From positions 1-7,138 of the forward strand of contig CAZWAT010000147.1 in assembly GCA_964632015.1 (NCBI GenBank): a stretch of DNA of 7,138 bases. Direction: 5' to 3'. The notes below the pieces were generated by a model, which searched no databases, was not told the DNA's origin, and saw nothing but the letters and a program-made list of their open reading frames with translations. This DNA is from JAAYCO01 sp964632015. Its GTDB lineage: Bacteria; Planctomycetota; Phycisphaerae; SM23-33. A program made the translations under genes and the position numbers. Shown here in pieces: positions 4,660 through 7,138 of the stretch; positions within the stretch are counted from its first letter, which is position 1, and each line of letters opens with the position of its first letter.

Positions 4660-7138
4660 TTATTTCGTTCCTGTTGCGGTCTTGAATTCCATCTTGCTCA
4701 AGCGTTGGAGCTGAATGACTGTAAAGCCCACAAGCATCGACCCCATGATCCAGGCCATGGCGGTGGCAACACCAAACTTGAGATATCCGAACGCCTGGTA
4801 GAAAATTCTCAACCCGACAAACTCTGTTTCACCGTTTGGCGAATAAGGTCCACCTCCTGTCATTGCCAAGGCAAATTCACCCTGTCCCTTGAAGGTGGCA
4901 ACCATTACACCTATGAAATTGATCATTATGAGTGCCTTGATGGAGGGAAGGGCCACGTGAGTAGTCTTGTGCCAGATACCCGCTCCATCAATATCCGCAG
5001 CCTCGTAGATTTCATCGGGAACGGTTTTCAGAGCTGCCAGATATATGAGGCATCCGGGACCCATGCCCGCCCACACTACAGGCAGGAGGATGCACAGCAA
5101 CGCCAATTGCGGATCGTTCAGCCAATTCTTCTCCATGAGTGAAATCTCGACCCATGGGATGTAGTTTATTGCTGTGATGACGTAATTGATCATGGTATTG
5201 ATCATGCCGTATTGGCCGTAAAAACTTCGCCACAGGAAGATAACCATCAACCCCGTCAAAACCGCAGGCAGGTAAAACAGGGTTCGGAAAATCACCTTAC
5301 CCCGAGGCACTTCCGTCAATAACAACGCCAGAATAATCGGGGCGGTGAACCCAAACAATGCGAACAGCGACGCATACTTTATCGTCACCCAGATCGAGTA
5401 CCAGAACTCGCTGTCAAAGAGGGCCTCGGCAAAATTGTCCATTCCTACCCACTTGCTGAAGCCTCGCACGTTGTAGTCCTGGAAAGCCATCACCGTACCT
5501 CGCAGCAGCGGGTAATACTGCCACAGAAGCATCAGGCCCACCGGTACCGCCAGCAGCATATAAGCCCACTTGTACCGCATGAATTGCCACTTGCCGGTTG
5601 TGCCAACCGCGAGAATAGTCGAGGAATCAAAAACCTTGAACACCTTGCGGAACAACAACACAAACACAGTCAGGATGATAACCGAGACAATGGTGGCCAG
5701 GATATTGCGCTTAGTTCTAACATCATCAGGCAGAATACTGAGCATCTTCTGGTTCGCCTGCTCATTCTGCAGGATGAGAATCTCTCTAATCCGGTCCTTA
5801 CACTGTTTTTCAAGAGCCTCTGCGGTTTTAACATCGCCATCATCAAGTGCATATTTTCTTTGAGCGATCAACTCACCGATCTTCTTGTCGGTTTGGATCT
5901 GACTCACCGCCTTGGATGCGTAATAGTAAACATTCGCGCAATTCTTGCCATAGGGCTCTGGAACACCCTTGGCCAATGCCTCGCGATAAGCCTCTGGCCA
6001 GCCCGGAGGGATCTGCCTGACATATTCGTCGTATCCAGCTTCCTCCAACACCTCTGCCTGGATGAACCTTCCCTGCCCCTGCTGAACGAACGTTTCGGCC
6101 TTGATCTTTCTACCTTCAGGACCGTTGAGATAACGAATGTAATCCCACGACGCCTGCCTGACCTGAGGGTCTTCGATTCCGGCAAATATGCCGGTCATCT
6201 GCATATTGAATTCGCTACCTCGTTCGCCGCTATAACCCTCCGGAACCGGGCCAAAACCAATCATGGTTGGATCGTGGCTGCCGAAGGCGTTAGCATGAAT
6301 ATACGCAAACCACATGCCCGCATAGATCTGACTGCCGGTAGTCTCACCGGTGAACACCACGCCCGTGAATTCCTCGTCACCACGCTTGAAGGGTTCGTGG
6401 AACATCCTCGCCACGAAGAAGTACGCATTGGCCGCCTCTTCGGTATCGAACACGCATCTCCAGTTGCCTTCCTCGTCTTCCTCTACAATCCTTCCCCCCG
6501 CAGAATACAGAAAGCTCAGCGTGCTCCAGCTCAAGACAGGACCAATCTGCAGCTTCACACCGTAGCGACTCTCACGAGGATTGGTCAGCTTCTTGGCGAA
6601 CTCAAAGAACTCCTCATTGTCTTTAGGAACCCTGTCAGGAAGATTCGCCTCGTGAAAGAGACCCCGATCATAGAACAGCGACATTATCAAGGCATTCTGC
6701 GGAAAGGCATAAATATGATAATGACGGTCTGTGGGCTCGAAATCCAACTCGCCACCATTTGCCTTGGCGTACGGACAGTCTTTTCCCTCGGGACACCTTC
6801 GCCTTATTACCCGCCATCCCTGCAATGGGATTCGCCTACCAACCTCGGCTTCATACTTCGGCGATTGCTTCAGTGCCTCAAGATAGGAATCGAGCTCCAT
6901 ATTCTGCGAATTGTGCAGATCGAGATCAAGCGTCTGATGAAGGAAGCCCTCCAAAGGATAAAGAAACTTGTTTGTGATATAAGTGTCGCTTTGTCTCAGG
7001 TTTACATACAACACGTGCGGAGCGATATCACCTGCTATCTGCATCAGAGGAACCATGTCCTGTGATCTGTGAAGAAGTTGCAGGCCCGTCGAGGAAATCG
7101 GCCTGATGTGTGGATATTCTTTTACGAACGAATCGAGA
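4660..7138 (-). CDS. Solute-binding protein fused to a MalF-like ABC permease (N-terminus cut by window edge)
   Basis: The frame is open to the right edge, so the gene begins outside the window; 825 residues are visible. The ATG at 7056 is internal: the 27 residues before it, including FVKEYPHI, already match a binding protein. Visible residues 1 to about 415 are an extracellular solute-binding protein of the carbohydrate type (cluster B-like), with MQIAGDIAPHVLYVN, then YAFPQNALIMSLFYDRGLF and a domain near residues 316-344 where DPQVRQASWDYIRYLNG precedes a Gly-Arg-rich turn. A charged helical linker (about 417-477) leads to a membrane helix at 478-497, then a basic segment, then the MalF-like core (about 522-825) with six further helices. 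The EAA loop EIYEAADIDGAGIW lies at 710-723 and ends in the LP at 730-731 (bases 4945-5004). The binding domain should face outward and the EAA loop inward, with the ATPase supplied elsewhere. The substrate is probably an oligosaccharide or similar; the sequence does not tell. The next gene starts four bases later and encodes the partner permease. Confidence 0.88.
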   Translation of the reverse strand, partial: LDSFVKEYPHIRPISSTGLQLLHRSQDMVPLMQIAGDIAPHVLYVNLRQSDTYITNKFLYPLEGFLHQTLDLDLHNSQNMELDSYLEALKQSPKYEAEVGRRIPLQGWRVIRRRCPEGKDCPYAKANGGELDFEPTDRHYHIYAFPQNALIMSLFYDRGLFHEANLPDRVPKDNEEFFEFAKKLTNPRESRYGVKLQIGPVLSWSTLSFLYSAGGRIVEEDEEGNWRCVFDTEEAANAYFFVARMFHEPFKRGDEEFTGVVFTGETTGSQIYAGMWFAYIHANAFGSHDPTMIGFGPVPEGYSGERGSEFNMQMTGIFAGIEDPQVRQASWDYIRYLNGPEGRKIKAETFVQQGQGRFIQAEVLEEAGYDEYVRQIPPGWPEAYREALAKGVPEPYGKNCANVYYYASKAVSQIQTDKKIGELIAQRKYALDDGDVKTAEALEKQCKDRIREILILQNEQANQKMLSILPDDVRTKRNILATIVSVIILTVFVLLFRKVFKVFDSSTILAVGTTGKWQFMRYKWAYMLLAVPVGLMLLWQYYPLLRGTVMAFQDYNVRGFSKWVGMDNFAEALFDSEFWYSIWVTIKYASLFALFGFTAPIILALLLTEVPRGKVIFRTLFYLPAVLTGLMVIFLWRSFYGQYGMINTMINYVITAINYIPWVEISLMEKNWLNDPQLALLCILLPVVWAGMGPGCLIYLAALKTVPDEIYEAADIDGAGIWHKTTHVALPSIKALIMINFIGVMVATFKGQGEFALAMTGGGPYSPNGETEFVGLRIFYQAFGYLKFGVATAMAWIMGSMLVGFTVIQLQRLSKMEFKTATGTK

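Noticed and set aside
4660..7056. Start of the fusion gene at the ATG at 7056
   Set aside because: The frame stays open to 7138 and the 27 residues before that ATG fit a solute-binding protein. A start at 7056 would also remove the signal sequence needed for export, so the true start is outside the window.
5584..7065. Long open frame of 493 codons on the plus strand
   Set aside because: It is antisense to the binding protein-permease fusion, whose frame is well supported by domain motifs; the translation shows no recognisable motif.

Overview
The window reads as a fragment of a bacterial chromosome with densely packed genes, moderate to high GC and no phage, insertion sequence, tRNA, rRNA or CRISPR signature. 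The large carbohydrate-type ABC transporter proteins, a solute-binding protein fused to a permease and a permease with a giant extracytoplasmic insertion, recall architectures I associate with the PVC group (Planctomycetes, Lentisphaerae, Verrucomicrobia). That placement is inference from memory of family architecture, not a search result.

Layout. Positions 1-502 (minus) hold the N-terminal 167 residues of a metallo-beta-lactamase-fold hydrolase of the YycJ/WalJ type, cut by the left edge. Positions 503-659 are a divergent control region. It carries an exact TATAAT six bases before the hydrolase ATG (a leaderless layout), a perfect 8-bp inverted repeat, a tiny Arg-containing leader ORF and a hairpin plus T-run ahead of the next gene. 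Positions 660-1835 (plus) encode an acetylornithine-type aminotransferase (argD). Positions 1836-1931 are a convergent gap with a perfect 9-bp hairpin that can terminate transcription from the right.

Positions 1932-7138 (minus) are one tight operon read right to left. The first gene is a solute-binding protein fused to a MalF-like permease (5' end outside the window). Four bases later comes a MalG-like permease of 668 residues, and three bases after that an MgtC/SapB-family membrane protein. The first two look like the membrane and ligand-capture parts of a type I carbohydrate importer. No ATPase gene is visible, so the ATPase must be encoded outside the window or shared.

The most unusual content is in the importer. 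Its binding protein is tethered in cis to the MalF-like subunit. The MalG-like subunit carries about 360 extra residues between its first and second membrane helices, containing four tandem units of about 72 residues that align almost without gaps, plus a second insertion that looks like an extra membrane hairpin. The second most interesting item is the argD leader, which has the elements of an attenuator but only short stems.
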